Of a stretch of 27,416 nt of DNA, positions 25,413-27,416 are shown piece by piece. The translations under genes and the position numbers were made by a program. The stretch lies in assembly GCA_900764225.1 (NCBI GenBank), contig CAAFNG010000256.1, forward strand, positions 1 through 27,416, given 5' to 3'. The notes beneath the pieces are model-generated. The model searched no databases. It was not told where the DNA came from and saw only the letters and a program-made list of their open reading frames with translations. Source of the stretch: Lachnospiraceae bacterium. GTDB lineage: Bacteria; Bacillota; Clostridia; Lachnospirales; Lachnospiraceae. Each line of letters opens with the position of its first letter. Within the stretch, counting starts at the first letter, position 1.

Positions 25413-26288
25413 ATGGCCAGACCTTATCTTGGTAACCCGAAATATACCATTGAAGTCCTTCAAAAGTATCATTTTGTTTTCCAGAAAAGGTTTGGTCAGA
25501 ATTTTCTGATCGACGAACATGTTCTGGAAAAAATCATTGATTCTTCAGGAATCACGAAGGATGATTTTATACTGGAGATCGGTCCCGGAATCGGAACCAT
25601 GACACAGTATCTTGCAGAGGCAGCGCGTGAAGTTGCTGCTGTGGAGATTGACAGTTCTCTGATTCCGATCCTTAAAGATACGCTTAAGGACTGGGATAAT
25701 GTAACAGTAATCAACAACGATATTCTGAAAACAGATATCAAGAAGATCGCAGATGAAAAAAATGGCGGAAAGCCTGTGAAGGTAGTAGCGAACCTGCCGT
25801 ATTACATTACAACACCGATTATTATGGGACTTTTTGAGAAGAATGTTCCGGTGGATTCGATTACAGTCATGGTGCAGAAAGAGGTTGCAGATCGTATGCA
25901 GGTCGGACCGGGCACCAAAGATTATGGAGCACTTTCCCTGGCAGTGCAGTATTATGCGAAGCCGGAGATCGTGGCGAATGTACCGCCGAACTGTTTCATG
26001 CCAAGACCGAAGGTGGGAAGTGCAGTGATTAAACTGACACGTTACGAGAAGCCGCCGGTGGAGGTATATGATGAACGTCTCATGTTCAGACTGATCCGTG
26101 CATCCTTTAACCAGAGAAGAAAGACTCTTGTGAACGGAATCAAAAATTCCGGAGATTTTTCCCTGGGAAAAGAAGATCTCGAGAGAATATTTGAAAAGTG
26201 CAATCTTCCGCTGAATATCAGGGGCGAGGCACTGACGCTGGAACAGTTTGCTGAACTTGCTAACTGTATTTACGAAGAGAATAAATAA
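25413..26288 (+). CDS. rsmA: 16S rRNA dimethyladenosine transferase RsmA/KsgA
   Basis: A 291-aa enzyme that dimethylates A1518 and A1519 near the 3' end of 16S rRNA with S-adenosylmethionine; loss gives kasugamycin resistance. It has FGQNFLIDEHVLEKII, the SAM motif LEIGPGIGTMTQYLAE (about residues 53-68), AVEIDSSLIP, and the catalytic NLPYYITTPI. CFMPRPKVGSAVIKL and FNQRRKTLVNGI complete the family pattern. The ATG follows GAGGTAAAAAAT. It lies 31 bases after the 937-aa gene, so the two are probably cotranscribed, and it ends at a strong terminator. Confidence 0.97.
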   Translation: MARPYLGNPKYTIEVLQKYHFVFQKRFGQNFLIDEHVLEKIIDSSGITKDDFILEIGPGIGTMTQYLAEAAREVAAVEIDSSLIPILKDTLKDWDNVTVINNDILKTDIKKIADEKNGGKPVKVVANLPYYITTPIIMGLFEKNVPVDSITVMVQKEVADRMQVGPGTKDYGALSLAVQYYAKPEIVANVPPNCFMPRPKVGSAVIKLTRYEKPPVEVYDERLMFRLIRASFNQRRKTLVNGIKNSGDFSLGKEDLERIFEKCNLPLNIRGEALTLEQFAELANCIYEENK

Positions 26289-26298
26289 AAAACGATAC

Positions 26299-26333
26299 AA
26301 AAAGAACCCGGGCAGCTGTTCCGGGTTCTTTTT
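26299..26333 (+). terminator. Intrinsic terminator after ksgA
   Basis: AAAAGAACCCGG (26300-26311) pairs perfectly with CCGGGTTCTTTT (26321-26332) around a nine-base loop, ending in a T-run. It begins about a dozen bases after the ksgA stop. The A-rich left arm makes it potentially bidirectional. Confidence 0.92.
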
Positions 26334-26388
26334 GCGTGATGCAGACGGAAATGGAGAGATTACCATCTGCACATCTATAACTTGTCAT

Positions 26389-26457
26389 AGAAAGGAGGTT
26401 CTGTCTGAGGTGTCAGACAGAAGTAAGTAATGAAAAATTTACAATATTTATTGTATA
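26389..26457 (+). other. Perfect hairpin after an AAAGGAGG, in a gene-free stretch
   Basis: The 354 bases from 26334 to 26687 hold no clear gene. They contain AAAGGAGG (about 26390-26398), immediately followed by a perfect 10-bp stem with a four-base loop (TTCTGTCTGA 26399-26408, complement 26413-26422), and a second palindrome, TACAATATTTATTGTA (26442-26457). No ATG follows at a useful distance; a GTG at 26410 would give only six codons. This could be a small RNA, a leader, or chance. Confidence 0.35.
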
Positions 26458-26564
26458 AGTAAGATGTTAGAGAAGTTTGTTGAAAATATGAAAATATTGT
26501 GAATATATTTTCTGAAATATACATAAAGTCTGACCTGCAAATTGTGAAAAATGGAAAATTCCAG

Positions 26565-26595
26565 TTTACAGAGTACCGGTCAGGTGTGTTATACT
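26565..26595 (+). promoter_or_regulatory. Possible promoter of the secreted-protein gene
   Basis: TTTACA (26565-26570) and TATACT (26590-26595) are both good hexamers, but the spacer is 19 bases instead of 17. The leader to the ATG at 26688 would be about 85 bases. Confidence 0.4.
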
Positions 26596-26687
26596 GGGGG
26601 ACGTTAAAAGGGAAATAAGTTTATTGTTACTTGAAAGACAGTCAATGTTTATGTATAAGGGCAGCAGCCCATATGGAGGAAAATATC

Positions 26688-27155
26688 ATGAAAAAAATGA
26701 ACAGAATTACAGCACTGGTTGTTGCAGGAATCATTTCCTGTACTTCACCAATGATGGTTATGGCATCTGATTCCAGCTCTGTTATGAGTCAGGCAGAAGA
26801 GATTCTTAAAGATAACGAGATTGAATCTCTTGCAGCAGATCCGGATAAGGTAAGCGATATCATTGTTTATGTAAAGGGACTTTTTGATTCCAACCAGATT
26901 ACAGACGATGAGATTTCACAGGGAATTGATGAAGCAGCAGACCATTATGGTGTGTCTCTTTCTGATGATGATAAGAATTCACTGGTAAATATCATCAGCA
27001 GATTCCGCGGAATTGACGTTAGTGATGACCAGATCAAAAAATATGTAGATGATGCATACAGCACTCTGAAAGACATGGGTGTTACAAAATCAGATGTGAA
27101 AAATATTTTTGAGAAAGCAATTCAGTTTATCAAAGGAATGCTTTCCCGTCAGTAA
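26688..27155 (+). CDS. Small secreted protein, DUF1002-like C-terminal helices
   Basis: A 155-aa protein with a clear signal peptide: basic MKKMNR, hydrophobic ITALVVAGIISCTSP, and a likely cleavage after MVMA before SDSS. The mature part is short, helical and acidic, with YGVSLSDDDKNSLVNII, DVSDDQIKKYVDDAY and DMGVTKSDVKNIFEKAIQFIKGML. This resembles the C-terminal helical portion of DUF1002 proteins, whose function is unknown; the match is from memory. The ATG at 26688 is chosen because GGAGGA lies seven bases upstream; the frame is open to 26631, but that start would bury the signal peptide. Confidence 0.85.
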   Translation: MKKMNRITALVVAGIISCTSPMMVMASDSSSVMSQAEEILKDNEIESLAADPDKVSDIIVYVKGLFDSNQITDDEISQGIDEAADHYGVSLSDDDKNSLVNIISRFRGIDVSDDQIKKYVDDAYSTLKDMGVTKSDVKNIFEKAIQFIKGMLSRQ

Positions 27156-27171
27156 GAGGAAGGTGTTTGAA

Positions 27172-27237
27172 ATGTCACTTTTATTGGGATTACTGTTTCT
27201 GACTTTGTATAAAATGTATAAAATGTACAATATTTAA
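27172..27237 (+). CDS. Possible 21-aa membrane peptide
   Basis: An ATG 17 bases after the secreted-protein stop opens 21 codons beginning MSLLLGLLFLTLYK and ending in a short Tyr/Lys/Met-rich tail. GGAAGGTG lies about six bases before the start, so translation is plausible. The peptide is a single hydrophobic helix with a basic end, like many small bacterial membrane proteins. It could also be chance. Confidence 0.4.
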   Translation: MSLLLGLLFLTLYKMYKMYNI

Positions 27238-27318
27238 GACAAGTTATAGAAATATAAATGTGGCGTTTTTATAAAAAAAGAGGAAAAAACATAAAGAAAT
27301 TGTGCAAATACGCTAAAA

Positions 27319-27362
27319 GTTCACGGTGCGTTCATATTCTGTTCATATTTACCTGTTACTAT
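27319..27362 (+). promoter_or_regulatory. Pho-box-like triple repeat with extended -10
   Basis: GTTCAC, GTTCAT and GTTCAT start at 27319, 27330 and 27341, exactly 11 bp apart. This is the helical-phase spacing of PhoB/PhoP binding boxes. Ten bases after the last repeat comes TACTAT (27357-27362) preceded by TG at 27354-27355, an extended -10, with no -35 match. This is the layout of activator-dependent phosphate promoters and suggests a pst or similar operon beyond the right edge. GTTC-GAAA-GAAC at 27370-27381 is a small hairpin in the leader. Confidence 0.6.
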
Positions 27363-27416
27363 AACAATAGTTCGAAAGAACAGTACGAAAGACGCTGTAA
27401 TGGTGTGTATCTGTAT

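Noticed and set aside
26410..26430. Six-codon GTG frame within the 26399-26422 hairpin
   Set aside because: Too short to support, and the start lies in the loop of the stem.
26631..26687. Upstream extension of the secreted protein to 26631
   Set aside because: The extension would bury the signal peptide; the ATG at 26688 has GGAGGA at the right distance.

Overview
This window is the replication-origin neighbourhood of a low-GC Gram-positive chromosome, most likely a gut Lachnospiraceae (Clostridia). The evidence is the classic Firmicutes order rsmG-mnmG-mnmE-(…)-jag-yidC-yidD-rnpA-rpmH on the minus strand, back to back with dnaA-dnaN-yaaA-recF on the plus strand. Strong AGGAGG ribosome-binding sites, several TTG starts and a Gram-positive YidC without signal peptide agree. 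The genus cannot be fixed from sequence alone.

Left edge (1-9272): a 1289-aa YhgE/Pip-type membrane protein built from heptad-like repeats reads toward the origin. It converges, across a shared bidirectional terminator, with a four-gene Gld-type ABC export cassette (ATPase, permease, GldG-like auxiliary protein, DUF4340 protein) with overlapping or near-touching genes. A perfect 16-bp palindromic parS site (chromosome-partition centromere) lies inside the DUF4340 coding sequence at 4498-4513. No parA, parB or noc is present after rsmG, the place where they often sit.

Middle left (9273-17596): rsmG, mnmG and mnmE (rRNA and tRNA modification) form one transcription unit. It is preceded by a good sigma-A promoter and a leader of about 290 nt with a long inverted repeat. 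Upstream sits an unassigned 181-aa protein whose N-terminus recalls the CpcT/CpeT fold, then a hairpin-rich element, a strong terminator, and the jag-yidC-yidD-rnpA-rpmH ribosome/membrane-biogenesis operon with a clear promoter.

oriC (about 17600-19826): DnaA boxes form two clusters, one upstream of dnaA and one between dnaA and dnaN, giving a bipartite origin with an AT-rich stretch just before dnaN. One DnaA box lies inside the dnaN translation-initiation region. An 8-bp word, AAACTACC, occurs six times between 17734 and 21127 and I found it nowhere else in the window. Three copies lie in the three successive intergenic regions, one directly touching a DnaA box.

Right arm (19827-27416): dnaN, yaaA (S4 domain) and recF are followed not by gyrB but by a roughly 937-aa unrecognised protein with its own promoter: TPR-like N-terminus, very acidic middle, P-loop AAA-like C-terminus. 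Then come rsmA/ksgA with a terminator, a small secreted DUF1002-like protein, a possible 21-aa membrane peptide, and a Pho-box-like triple repeat with an extended -10 at the right edge, suggesting that a phosphate-regulated operon begins just outside.

All genes except the YhgE-like one run away from the origin, co-directional with replication.
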